Positions 1 through 10,917 of a stretch of DNA of 51,668 nucleotides are shown here, piece after piece. Origin of the DNA: Streptacidiphilus anmyonensis (GTDB lineage Bacteria > Actinomycetota > Actinomycetes > Streptomycetales > Streptomycetaceae). The translations under genes and the position numbers were made by a program. The stretch is from the NCBI RefSeq assembly GCF_000787855.1, contig NZ_BBPQ01000022.1:1-51668 (forward strand), given 5' to 3'. The stretch's first letter is position 1; each line of letters starts with the position of its first letter. The notes beneath the pieces were generated by a model that saw only the letters and a list, made by a program, of their open reading frames with translations, was not told where the DNA came from and ran no database searches.

Positions 1-58
1 GCCGCGGGGCGGCAGCTCGCGCCCCTGTCGTGCCTCCCGCGTGCCATAAGGTGATCCC

Positions 59-790
59 ATGATCGGCCAGCGGATTGACCTGGGACATGGAGTCCACGTC
101 GCCTTCACCGACCGGTGGGGCGGAGTGAGCGCGGAGCCCTACGCGGAGCTGAATCTCGGCGGAGCGGTCGGGGACGACCCGACCGCCGTCCGGGAGAACC
201 GGAGGCTTGCGGCGGGGGCACTCGGGATCGACCCGGCGGACGTGGTCTGGATGAACCAGGTCCACGGCGCCGAGGGCTTCATCGCGGGCGGACGGCAGGC
301 GGACGGGGAGGCGCCGAGCGTCGACGCCGTCGCCACCCGGGCGCCCGGCCTCGCCCTCGCCGTCCTCACGGCGGACTGCACGCCGATCCTCCTCGCCGAC
401 CCCGAGGCCGGCGTCATCGGGGCCGCGCACGTCGGGCGCCCCGGTCTCGCGAAGGGGGTCGCCGACACCGTCGTCGCGCTGATGCGTGAACTCGGGGCCA
501 ACGCCATCGAGGCGACGATCGGCCCCAGTGTGTGCGGTCGCTGCTACGAGGTGCCGGAGGCGCTCCGCGCCGAGGTGGCCGCGGGAGTGCCGGAGGCCTT
601 CGCCGAGACCTCGTGGGGGACGCCGTCCCTCGACATCCCGGCCGGGGTGGCCGCGCAGCTCGCGCTCCACGGGGTGACCGTCCGGGCGAGCGGGCACGTC
701 TGCACCCTCGAGTCCGAGGACCACTTCTCCTACCGGCGGGCGTCGCGGACGGGACGCCTGGCGAGCTACGTCTGGCTGGATCCAAAGTGA
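59..790 (+). CDS. pgeF: PgeF/YlmD-type laccase-domain protein (peptidoglycan editing factor family)
   Basis: 243 aa, the usual length for the multicopper-oxidase-fold YlmD/YfiH/PgeF family. Metal-site motifs are visible: HGAE near residue 70, TADCTPILLAD near 104-114 and an AHVGRPGLAKGV segment near 122-133. GPSVCGRCYEVP follows at about 164-175. Family members act on purine nucleosides in vitro, and in E. coli PgeF keeps wrong amino acids out of peptidoglycan precursors; which role applies here is not shown by sequence. The ATG is preceded by an AAGGTGAT ribosome site. The gene is expected directly after ftsZ, which would lie left of the window. It overlaps ylmE by 4 nt (GTGA), so the two are probably translationally coupled. 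Confidence 0.9.
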   Translation: MIGQRIDLGHGVHVAFTDRWGGVSAEPYAELNLGGAVGDDPTAVRENRRLAAGALGIDPADVVWMNQVHGAEGFIAGGRQADGEAPSVDAVATRAPGLALAVLTADCTPILLADPEAGVIGAAHVGRPGLAKGVADTVVALMRELGANAIEATIGPSVCGRCYEVPEALRAEVAAGVPEAFAETSWGTPSLDIPAGVAAQLALHGVTVRASGHVCTLESEDHFSYRRASRTGRLASYVWLDPK

Positions 791-1524
791 CAAATCTGAC
801 ATCGGCGGAGCGCTCGGCTCAACTCCGGACAAACCTGGAGGCCGTGGAGGCGCGCATCGCCGCGGCCTGCGCCGCCGCCGGGCGCCGGCGCGACGAGGTG
901 ACCCTCGTGGTCGTCACGAAGACCTACCCGGCCTCCGACACCCGGCTGCTGGCCGGACTCGGGGTGACCGACGTCGCCGAGAACCGCGATCAGGACGCGG
1001 CGCCAAAAGCAGAGGAATGTCGCGATCTGCCGCTCAGTTGGCATTTCGTCGGTCAATTGCAGACCAACAAAGTCCGTTCCGTTCTCCGGTACGCCGACCG
1101 TGTGCATTCCGTGGACCGGTCCAGGCTGGTCGACGCCCTCTCCGCGGAAGTGGTCAAATCCGGACGAGCCGACCTGGGCTGCCTGATCCAGGTGGGGCTG
1201 GAGTCGGAGACGCCGGAGGGGGCGCACCGCGGCGGAGCCGCGCCGAGTGAGGTCGAGGCACTGGCGGAGGCCGTAGCAGCCGCCCCTGGCCTGCGACTTG
1301 ACGGTCTGATGGCGGTGGCGCCGCTGGTGGGTCCGTTCGCAGGCGACGCACGCCGCGCCTTCGGGCGTCTCGCGGAAATCGCATCCCGCGTACGGGAGAC
1401 CCATCCTGCTGCCACGATGGTCTCTGCCGGGATGTCAGGAGACCTGGAAGAGGCCATTGCTGCGGGTGCGACACACGTACGCATCGGTACGGCGGTACTG
1501 GGTGCGCGGCCGACGCTCCGGTAA
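787..1524 (+). CDS. ylmE: YggS/YlmE family PLP-binding protein
   Basis: 245 aa PLP homeostasis protein, the fold-type III single-domain (alanine-racemase-like barrel) family. The PLP lysine is expected at K45 in VVVTKTYP; further family landmarks are ENRDQ, WHFVGQLQTNK, a VHSVD stretch and a C-terminal SAGMSGDLEEAIAAGATHVRIGTAVLGAR. GTG at 787 overlaps the pgeF stop in a GTGA, and this start matches the family N-terminus; longer upstream reading in the same frame is only out-of-frame pgeF. Members buffer free PLP and affect amino-acid pools. Position between pgeF and sepF is the standard Gram-positive division-cluster order. Confidence 0.93.
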   Translation: MTNLTSAERSAQLRTNLEAVEARIAAACAAAGRRRDEVTLVVVTKTYPASDTRLLAGLGVTDVAENRDQDAAPKAEECRDLPLSWHFVGQLQTNKVRSVLRYADRVHSVDRSRLVDALSAEVVKSGRADLGCLIQVGLESETPEGAHRGGAAPSEVEALAEAVAAAPGLRLDGLMAVAPLVGPFAGDARRAFGRLAEIASRVRETHPAATMVSAGMSGDLEEAIAAGATHVRIGTAVLGARPTLR

Positions 1525-1651
1525 CGTCACCGGTTAGAAGATCAGACCGGAGAACAAATCCGGACATTCCAGAATCTCTCCGGGGACCGGAGGGGAACCG
1601 TGGATCGTAGTACCTCCCGGACCGATCCACCACAGAGCGGAGGACAGGAGT

Positions 1652-2251
1652 ATGGCCGGCGCAATGCGCAAGATGGCGGTCTACCTCGGTCTCGTGGAGG
1701 ACGATGGCTACGACGCCCAGGGTTACGACCCGGACGACGACTACGACCACGAGCCCGAGCCGCTGAGGACCGGACAGACCGAGGAGGTCCGTCGCCCGGC
1801 CGCGCCCGTGGCCGCTCCGGTCGCCGCCGCACCGGTGGCCGCCTCGGCGGTCGTCGCCCCGATGCGGGCGCCCGAGCCGCGCATCGCGCCAGTGGCGTCC
1901 ATCACACCCGAACGTCGTCTCGTCGAGAAGAGCGCCCCGGTGATCACGTCCAAGACCGCGTCGGAGCGGGAGCCTTACCGCATCACCACGCTGCATCCGC
2001 GAACCTACAACGAGGCCCGTACCATCGGGGAACACTTCCGTGAGAACACCCCTGTGATCATGAATCTCACGGAGATGGACGACACGGACGCCAAGCGCCT
2101 CGTAGACTTCGCGGCTGGACTCGTCTTCGGGCTTCACGGCAGCATCGAGCGCGTGACGCAGAAGGTGTTCCTGCTGTCTCCTGCTAACGTCGATGTAACG
2201 GCGGAGGACAAGGCACGGATCGCCGAGGGCGGGTTCTTCAACCAGAGCTGA
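1652..2251 (+). CDS. sepF: Cell division protein SepF
   Basis: 199 aa. SepF bundles and anchors FtsZ polymers to the membrane. The N-terminal [14 protein letters not shown] stretch is the amphipathic membrane-targeting helix; an acidic Asp/Tyr/Glu run (about 16-40) and an Ala/Pro/Val-rich linker (about 45-85) follow. The C-terminal SepF domain runs from about 105 to 195, including [19 protein letters not shown], the MNLTEMDD segment, and [22 protein letters not shown]. The start has a good AGGAG site at 1646-1650. About 125 nt separate it from ylmE, so it may have its own promoter, although I cannot assign one securely. It belongs to the same rightward division cluster. Confidence 0.95.
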   Translation: MAGAMRKMAVYLGLVEDDGYDAQGYDPDDDYDHEPEPLRTGQTEEVRRPAAPVAAPVAAAPVAASAVVAPMRAPEPRIAPVASITPERRLVEKSAPVITSKTASEREPYRITTLHPRTYNEARTIGEHFRENTPVIMNLTEMDDTDAKRLVDFAAGLVFGLHGSIERVTQKVFLLSPANVDVTAEDKARIAEGGFFNQS

Positions 2252-2278
2252 CAGGCATGAAGGGCGAGGGGAGACACG

Positions 2279-2563
2279 GTGAGCGTTGTATGGCAGGTGC
2301 TGTACATCGTCCTGATGTGTTTCTTCGTCCTGCTCCTGGCCCGCATGGTGATGGACTGGGTCCAGTTCTTCGCTCGCGACTGGCGGCCAGGGCGGGCCAT
2401 GGTCGTCCTGCTCGAAAGCATCTACACCGTCACGGATCCGCCGCTCAAGCTCCTGCGGCGGTGGATCCATCCGGTGCGGATCGGGGGAGCGGCCCTCGAT
2501 CTTGCCTTCATGCTGCTGATCATCATTGTGTTGATCTTGATCCAGGTCGTGGGGGCGCTGTGA
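2279..2563 (+). CDS. YggT/YlmG family membrane protein
   Basis: 94 aa with two predicted membrane helices (about 2-22 and 72-92) separated by a short basic/aromatic loop containing DWVQFFARDWRPGR and a TVTDPPLKLLRRWIHPVR segment. The DPPLKLLRR-xIP/HP pattern is the YggT family signature. The family is linked to chromosome/nucleoid distribution and division-site function in bacteria and plastids, but its biochemical activity is unknown. GTG start 27 nt after the sepF stop; a GAGGGGAG ribosome site at 2266-2273 supports it. Part of the sepF-yggT-divIVA run. Confidence 0.92.
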   Translation: MSVVWQVLYIVLMCFFVLLLARMVMDWVQFFARDWRPGRAMVVLLESIYTVTDPPLKLLRRWIHPVRIGGAALDLAFMLLIIIVLILIQVVGAL

Positions 2564-2609
2564 CCGACGCAGATGCCCGGCTGTCCGACGATCACGTTGA
2601 GGTGAAGAA

Positions 2610-3848
2610 ATGGCATTGACCCCCGAGGACGTTCGGAACAAGCAGTTCACGACCGTCCGCCTCCGCGAAGGCTATGACGAGGACGAGGTCGACGCCTTCC
2701 TCGACGAGGTGGAAGGCGAGCTGACCCGCCTCCTGCGCGAGAACGAGGATCTGCGCGCCAAGCTGGCCGCGGCGACCCGTGCCGCCGCCCAGGCGCAGAA
2801 CCAGCAGAACATGCGCAAGGAGCTGCCCGGCCCGCAGGACGGTCCGCAGCAGCAGCGCCCCGGCGCGCCCGTGCCCGCTGCCATATCCGGTCCGCCGGTC
2901 CCGCAGCAGGGCATGCCGCAGCAGGGCATGCCCCAGGGCATGCAGCCCGGTATGCCGCAGGGCATGCAGCCGGGCATGCCGCAGGGCATGGGCCAGCCCG
3001 GTATGCCGCAGCAGGGCATGCCGCCGCACATGCAGCAGCAGATGGGCGGCCACCCCGGTCAGCCCGCGCTCCCCGGCCCGGGCGGCCCGCAGCTGCAGCC
3101 GGCTCCGCAGATGGGCGGCCCCATGGGCGGCCACACCATGGGCGGCGGCCTCGCCCCCATGCAGCAGCAGCCGATGATGCCGCAGCAGCAGAACAACGAC
3201 TCCGCTGCCCGCGTCCTGGCTCTGGCCCAGCAGACCGCCGACCAGGCGATCGCCGAGGCCCGCTCCGAGGCCAACAAGATCGTCGGCGAGGCCCGCAGCC
3301 GCGCCGAGGGTCTGGAGCGCGACGCCCGCGCCAAGGCGGACGCGCTGGAGCGGGACGCGCAGGAGAAGCACCGCGTCGCGATGGGCTCCCTGGAGTCCGC
3401 GCGTGCCACGCTGGAGCGCAAGGTCGAGGACCTGCGTGCGTTCGAGCGTGAGTACCGCACGCGTCTGAAGTCCTACCTGGAGACGCAGCTGCGTCAGCTG
3501 GAGTCCCAGGCGGACGACAGCCTCGCGCCGCCGCGGACCCCGGCCACGGCCTCGCTCCCGCCGGCTGCACCCCTGCCCCAGCCCGCGATGAGCCCGGTCG
3601 GCGCCTCCCCGATGAGTGCGGGTGGCCCCTCCTTCGGTGGCAACCAGACGTTCGGCGGCCAGCAGTCCTTCGGCGGCGGCCAGAACGGCCCGTCCTTCGG
3701 CGGCAACGCGTTCCAGCCGGCCGGCGGCCAGCCGACGCCTCCGGCGGCGATGACGCAGCCGATGGCGGCCGTCCGTCCGCAGCCCCCGCTGCAGCAGGCG
3801 CCCCAGCCGATGCGCGGGTTCCTGATCGACCAGGACGACGAGAACTAG
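2610..3848 (+). CDS. divIVA: DivIVA / Wag31 polar growth scaffold
   Basis: 412 aa, the actinobacterial long form. The N-terminal DivIVA lipid-binding domain and first coiled coil (residues 1-65) begin MALTPEDVRNKQFTTVRLREG. Residues about 75-190 are a Gln/Gly/Met/Pro-rich linker with many tandem GMPQ(G/Q) units. Residues about 197-300 form the long heptad coiled coil (SAARVLALAQQTADQAIAEA onward). The C-terminus has repeated FGG units and ends MRGFLIDQDDEN. DivIVA marks hyphal tips and branch points and recruits the apical wall-synthesis machinery. A GAGGTGAAG ribosome site at 2598-2606 supports the ATG. A strong hairpin follows the gene. Confidence 0.97.
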   Translation: MALTPEDVRNKQFTTVRLREGYDEDEVDAFLDEVEGELTRLLRENEDLRAKLAAATRAAAQAQNQQNMRKELPGPQDGPQQQRPGAPVPAAISGPPVPQQGMPQQGMPQGMQPGMPQGMQPGMPQGMGQPGMPQQGMPPHMQQQMGGHPGQPALPGPGGPQLQPAPQMGGPMGGHTMGGGLAPMQQQPMMPQQQNNDSAARVLALAQQTADQAIAEARSEANKIVGEARSRAEGLERDARAKADALERDAQEKHRVAMGSLESARATLERKVEDLRAFEREYRTRLKSYLETQLRQLESQADDSLAPPRTPATASLPPAAPLPQPAMSPVGASPMSAGGPSFGGNQTFGGQQSFGGGQNGPSFGGNAFQPAGGQPTPPAAMTQPMAAVRPQPPLQQAPQPMRGFLIDQDDEN

Positions 3849-3864
3849 AGTCGTCACACGAGAG

Positions 3865-3900
3865 GGCCCCGCTCCGGGAAACCGGAGCGGGGCCCTTTTG
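3865..3900. terminator. Rho-independent terminator between convergent divIVA and hutD-like gene
   Basis: A perfect 14-bp inverted repeat (GGGCCCCGCTCCGG at 3865-3878 with its complement at 3883-3896), GAAA loop, followed by TTTT on the plus strand. It lies 16 nt after the divIVA stop and 10 nt before the end of the leftward gene, so it may serve both directions, but the T-run favours the plus strand. Confidence 0.92.
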
Positions 3901-3906
3901 CGTTGC

Positions 3907-4437
3907 TCAGGAGAGAGTGACGACTGCGGCCACGCCGTGGAGGTCGAGTGCCGCGTCACCGGTCACGAGTGCGGCGTCGAGCGGGCCGAGGGCGGTGCCG
4001 TCGACGGTGGCGGTCCCCTCGAAGACGACGCAGAGGGTGGTGCCCGTCAGAGCGGTGCTCGTCGTGACGAACCGGACGTCCGCGGAGACCGCGCCGCGGC
4101 GGGTCATCACGTTGAAGTCGACCAGCGGGTCGCCGAGAAGACGGCAGTCCGTCTGCGCGTCGCCGGAGAAGGCGAACGGCCGGTACCGCTCCGAGACGAC
4201 CGTCAGGGCGCCGTCGACCGTGAGGGCCATGCCCTCGCCCCGGACGACGGTGATGATCCGGTCGACGCCCTCGAAGAACGAGAACGGACCGCCGGAGGCG
4301 ACATCGGCGAGGGAGACCCGCCAGTCGAACTCGCCCGCCCCCGACGGCGACGACGCGACCTCGCGGGTCACGCCGCCGCCGTTCTTCCAGGGACTGGCCA
4401 CGCGGTCGGCCGCGCGCAGGACCTGAATGTCCGTCAT
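3907..4437 (-). CDS. HutD/Ves family cupin-like protein
   Basis: 176 aa. The N-terminal SPWKNGGGVTREVA motif (about residues 15-28), the FDWRVSLADV stretch and SFFEGVDRIITVVRGEGMAL are hallmarks of the HutD family, a double cupin found beside histidine-utilisation genes in proteobacteria and as Ves in E. coli. Its precise function is not established; a small-molecule-binding governor role has been proposed for HutD. Here there are no hut genes nearby. It is divided from ileS by only 3 nt and on the same strand, so it is probably transcribed as the last gene after ileS. The ATG is the only sensible start. Confidence 0.85.
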   Translation of the reverse strand: MTDIQVLRAADRVASPWKNGGGVTREVASSPSGAGEFDWRVSLADVASGGPFSFFEGVDRIITVVRGEGMALTVDGALTVVSERYRPFAFSGDAQTDCRLLGDPLVDFNVMTRRGAVSADVRFVTTSTALTGTTLCVVFEGTATVDGTALGPLDAALVTGDAALDLHGVAAVVTLS

Positions 4438-4440
4438 GGG

Positions 4441-7584
<3,144 letters not shown>

Positions 7585-7850
7585 GCTTCCTCCGGCGGAA
7601 CGGCTCCACTGCTGTCTCCGACGGAGGGACGAGGCCGAACGGGCCCCGCGGTACCACCCTCCTTGGCTGCACCCATCTGCGTGCAGCCCCCTCATTGGGG
7701 TCAGCGGCCGGTTCTACTGGGCACCGTGTGCCGTTCCTCCGGCGGCTCCGGGGTGATCTTCCCGCTGCGCACACCCCCGGGCTTCCACCGTCCCCGGGTC
7801 TCTCGTGGCTGCGTGCGGCGGTACTCGTCCCCATCCACGCCTTGCTGCAG
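7585..7850 (-). promoter_or_regulatory. ileS T-box riboswitch leader (probably translational)
   Basis: On the minus strand the conserved T-box sequence AGGGTGGTACCGCGG occupies 7660-7646. The 5' part contains GGGGACGAGTACCG (about 7832-7819), matching the start of T-box stem I, and GAAGATCACC places an isoleucine specifier ATC at 7757-7755. No U-run terminator lies between the T-box and the ATG; instead the GGAGGA ribosome site is close by, which fits the translational class known for actinobacterial ileS leaders. Uncharged tRNA-Ile would expose the ribosome site. A TAGACT hexamer at 7860-7855 is a possible -10 for this leader; no good -35 is visible. Confidence 0.9.
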
Positions 7851-8089
7851 GTGCAGTCTATAGGGATCGCTGCCGCGATTTCGCGTGCAATACGCGTGCG
7901 AGGGACGCGCGCCCCCGCGCGCCCCTTGTGGGGTGACGCGCCGGTAACGGACACACCGGGCGATTATCGCGTCACGTTCTGGGCACAACTTCCTTCGTCC
8001 AGTCGTCCTACATGCTGCAGGACCACGCGGCCCGGGCAACCGCACTGGTGCAGCCAGGCGAGTGGAAGGGCGTACTTCGGTATGTCCCG

Positions 8090-8118
8090 TTGTGGTGGCA
8101 TTCGCCACGGTTTATCGT
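8090..8118 (+). promoter_or_regulatory. Putative promoter of the DksA/TraR-like gene
   Basis: TTGTGG (8090-8095), 17-nt spacer, TATCGT (8113-8118), a reasonable match to the principal sigma (HrdB-type) promoter. It lies 50 nt before the ATG at 8168. The stretch from the T-box start (about 7850) to 8090 shows no convincing coding sequence; it carries divergent promoters and GC-rich inverted repeats only. Confidence 0.45.
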
Positions 8119-8167
8119 TCCGGCACCGACAGAAGGCCGGTCAGTCATGCACGAAGGGGTCGAGGGA

Positions 8168-8710
8168 ATGGCGGACAAGGCAAGCAGCCGAGCTGGCGGG
8201 ACACGCCGCGCCGGGGTGTCCGTGGGCGACCCGGGGGAGAGCATCGTGACGCGCAACAAGACCACGGCCGCCACCCGGACGACGCACCAGGCCACCGGCG
8301 CCCGTCTGGATCCGGCCGCGCTCCCGGTCCGGCCCGGCGAGGACCCGTGGACGGCCGAGGAGGTCATGGAGCTCCAGTCCGAGCTCACCGCGGAGGCGGC
8401 CGAGTTGCGGGCCGAGATCCACACGGCCGAGGAGGCCGTCAGCGGCCTGATGCGCGACTCCGGCGACGGCGCGGGCGACGACCAGGTCGACGCCGGCACC
8501 AAGAACATCTCACGCGAGCACGAGCTCTCGCTGGCCGCCAACGCTCGCGACATGCTCGCCCAGACCGAGCGCGCGCTGCTGCGCATGGCCGGTCCGCAGT
8601 TCGGGCTCTGCGAGTCCTGCGGCAAGGCCATCGGCAAGGCGCGCGTCCAGGCGTTCCCGCGCGCCACGCTCTGCGTGGAGTGCAAGCAGAAGCAGGAACG
8701 TCGCTACTGA
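8168..8710 (+). CDS. TraR/DksA-type C4 zinc-finger protein
   Basis: 180 aa from this start. After a Thr/Ala/Arg-rich tail, [26 protein letters not shown] begins an alpha-helical hairpin, followed by [35 protein letters not shown], a four-cysteine zinc finger (CxxC...CxxC). DksA/TraR proteins bind the RNA polymerase secondary channel; actinobacterial members of this longer form are less well characterised, so a transcription role is an inference from family. Start choice is uncertain: ATG 8168 is 9 nt after GAAGGGG, while GTG 8246 has a better-placed GGGGGAGA site. The position next to ileS and lspA is conserved in streptomycetes. Confidence 0.85.
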   Translation: MADKASSRAGGTRRAGVSVGDPGESIVTRNKTTAATRTTHQATGARLDPAALPVRPGEDPWTAEEVMELQSELTAEAAELRAEIHTAEEAVSGLMRDSGDGAGDDQVDAGTKNISREHELSLAANARDMLAQTERALLRMAGPQFGLCESCGKAIGKARVQAFPRATLCVECKQKQERRY

Positions 8711-8783
8711 GCCGGAACGGTTTCCCTACCGCTCGGTAAGGCACGGCCCCGGGTGCGGCCCCACACCGCGCCTGGGGTATCGC

Positions 8784-9437
8784 GTGCCGTACCCTCGACG
8801 GCGACAGCCCAACCGATACGGTCACGCGGAGCGCATCATCAGTACCCAGGGTCACCAGAACGCCGAGGCCGCCGCTCCCGCCTCGGACGCGGTCGAGACG
8901 GACGAGACGGTCGAGACGGACGAGGCGGTGGAGTCGACGCCGGTCGTGAAGAAGCGCCGTATCGGCGTCCTGCTGAGCGTCGCGCTGCTGGCCTACCTGC
9001 TGGACCTCGGCAGCAAGCTGCTGGTCGTGTCGCAGCTGGAGCACAAGGACGCGATCCGGGTCGTCGGCGACTGGGTGCAGTTCACCGTCATCCGCAACCC
9101 CGGCGCGGCCTTCGGCATGGGCGCGGCGCTGACCGTGGTGTTCACCCTCATCGCGACCACCGTCATCGTCGTGATCATCCGGCTGTCCCGGCGTCTCTAC
9201 AGCCTGCCCTGGGCCGTCGCCCTGGGCCTGCTGCTCGGCGGCGCCTTCGGCAACCTGACCGACCGCATCGTCCGTTCGCCGGGGCTGTTCCGTGGCGCCG
9301 TCGTCGACTTCATCTCGGTCAAACACTTCGCCGTCTTCAACCTGGCCGACTCCGCGATCGTCTGCGGCGGCATTCTCGTCGTCCTCCTGTCCTTCCTGGG
9401 CACCAACCCGGACGGCACGGTCCAGCGCGACAAGTGA
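8784..9437 (+). CDS. lspA: Lipoprotein signal peptidase (signal peptidase II)
   Basis: 217 aa integral membrane aspartic protease that removes the signal peptide of diacylglyceryl-modified prolipoproteins. An acidic, poorly conserved N-terminal tail (1-55) precedes four membrane helices starting near 60, 112, 141 and 185. Signatures are NPGAAFGMG (105-113), [10 protein letters not shown] (152-161), and the catalytic aspartates D175 in GAVVDF and D189 in FNLADSAI. The GTG at 8784 is the only in-frame start before the conserved AERII stretch, giving a longer N-terminus than in enterobacteria. It is followed about 70 nt later by the pseudouridine synthase gene, the usual lspA-rluD order. Confidence 0.95.
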   Translation: MPYPRRRQPNRYGHAERIISTQGHQNAEAAAPASDAVETDETVETDEAVESTPVVKKRRIGVLLSVALLAYLLDLGSKLLVVSQLEHKDAIRVVGDWVQFTVIRNPGAAFGMGAALTVVFTLIATTVIVVIIRLSRRLYSLPWAVALGLLLGGAFGNLTDRIVRSPGLFRGAVVDFISVKHFAVFNLADSAIVCGGILVVLLSFLGTNPDGTVQRDK

Positions 9438-9508
9438 GCCGACGGGTATGAGCAGGGGGTAAGGGGCGTCCGGCTCGGCCGGGCGCCCCTCGTCCATACG
9501 GCATACTC

Positions 9509-10453
9509 GTGACGGTGAGCACCGTTCCCCAGATCCGCGCCCTGCCCGTGCCCGACGGCCTCGAGGGGGAGCGCGTCGACGCCGCGATCGCCCGGATGTT
9601 CGGCTTCTCCCGCACGAAGGCGGCCGAGTTGGCCGCCGAGGGCAAGGTCACCGTGGACGGCGCCGAGGTCGGCAAGTCCGAGCGGGTCACCGCAGGGGCC
9701 TGGCTGGAGGTCGAGATCCCGGCCCCGCCGGCGCCGGTGCAGGTCGTCGCCGAGAAGATCGACGACATGAAGATCGTCTACGACGACGAGCACTTCGTCG
9801 TCGTCGACAAGCCGGTGGGCGTCGCCGCGCACCCGAGCCCGGGTTGGACCGGCCCGACCGTCATCGGCGGCCTCGCCGGAGCCGGCTACCGCATCTCCAC
9901 CTCCGGCGCGGCCGAGCGCCAGGGCGTGGTGCACCGCCTGGACGTCGGCACCTCCGGCCTGATGGTCGTCGCCAAGTCCGAGCAGGCGTACACCTCGCTC
10001 AAGCAGCAGTTCCGCGACCGGATCCCGGAGAAGCGCTACAACGCCCTGGTCCAGGGCCACCCGGACCCGCTGTCCGGCACGGTCGACGCCCCGATCGACC
10101 GCCACCCCAGCCACGACTGGAAGTGGGCCGTCGTCGCCGGCGGCAAGCCGTCGATCACCCACTACGACCTGATCGAGGCCTACCGGGCCGCCTCGCTGCT
10201 GGACATCAAGCTGGAGACGGGCCGCACCCACCAGATCCGCGTCCACATGTCGGCGCTGCGCCACCCCTGCGTCGGCGACACCACCTACGGCGCCGACCCG
10301 ACGCTGGCCAAGCGCCTCGGCCTGACCCGTCAGTGGCTGCACGCCGTCTCGCTCGGCTTCGAGCACCCGGCGACGGGGGAGTGGGTCGAGTTCACCAGTG
10401 AGTACCCGGCCGACCTGGCCAAGGCTCTGGAGATCATCAGTGCCGAGAGCTGA
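9509..10453 (+). CDS. RluA/RluD-family 23S rRNA pseudouridine synthase
   Basis: 314 aa. An S4 RNA-binding domain (about 20-80, [31 protein letters not shown]) is followed by the RluA-type catalytic domain. [16 protein letters not shown] (98-113) and the catalytic aspartate D145 in [13 protein letters not shown] are clear; [13 protein letters not shown] is the conserved substrate-binding motif. RluD enzymes isomerise uridines in helix 69 of 23S rRNA; exact target is inferred from family. GTG 9509 is used, and a second GTG two codons on (9515) is possible. The next gene starts inside its 3' end, indicating translational coupling. Confidence 0.93.
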   Translation: MTVSTVPQIRALPVPDGLEGERVDAAIARMFGFSRTKAAELAAEGKVTVDGAEVGKSERVTAGAWLEVEIPAPPAPVQVVAEKIDDMKIVYDDEHFVVVDKPVGVAAHPSPGWTGPTVIGGLAGAGYRISTSGAAERQGVVHRLDVGTSGLMVVAKSEQAYTSLKQQFRDRIPEKRYNALVQGHPDPLSGTVDAPIDRHPSHDWKWAVVAGGKPSITHYDLIEAYRAASLLDIKLETGRTHQIRVHMSALRHPCVGDTTYGADPTLAKRLGLTRQWLHAVSLGFEHPATGEWVEFTSEYPADLAKALEIISAES

Positions 10454-10910
10454 GGACGTCCGCATCTCGGTGGCCACCGAGGCCGACATGCCGGACGTCC
10501 GCGTCGTCCGGCACGAGGTGTTCGTCGAGGAGCAGCAGGTCCCCGTCGAGCTGGAGTACGACGAGCTCGACGCGACCAGCGTGCATGTACTCGCGCGCGC
10601 CGCCGACGGGACCCCGCTGGGGACCGGCCGCCTCATTCACGGTCCACAGGCGCTGGCCGCGACCGGCCGCGAGGGCGTCGTGCTGCTGGGCCGCCTGGCG
10701 GTCCGTCAGTCCGCGCGCGGCACCGGGCTCGGGGCCGCGCTGGTCCGCGCGATCGAGGCCGCGGGGCGCGAACACGGCGGTCTGGAGCTGGAACTGCACG
10801 CCCAGGTGCAGGCGCTGGGCTTCTACGAACGGCTGGGTTATGTCGCTTTTGGAGAGGAATACCCTGACGCGGGCATTCCGCACCAGAGCATGCTGAAGCG
10901 TCTGGCATGA
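10440..10910 (+). CDS. GNAT family N-acetyltransferase
   Basis: 156 aa with the ElaA/YjcF-like N-terminus ([22 protein letters not shown]) and the GNAT acetyl-CoA motif [23 protein letters not shown] (Arg-x-x-Gly-x-Gly pattern). It ends with [26 protein letters not shown], the usual C-terminal beta bulge region. The substrate is unknown. GTG 10440 lies within the last codons of the pseudouridine synthase gene (14-nt overlap), so the two are probably co-translated. An earlier in-frame GTG at 10398 would add residues that are only shadow coding. Confidence 0.88.
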   Translation: MPRAEDVRISVATEADMPDVRVVRHEVFVEEQQVPVELEYDELDATSVHVLARAADGTPLGTGRLIHGPQALAATGREGVVLLGRLAVRQSARGTGLGAALVRAIEAAGREHGGLELELHAQVQALGFYERLGYVAFGEEYPDAGIPHQSMLKRLA

Positions 10911-10917
10911 TGCTTAT

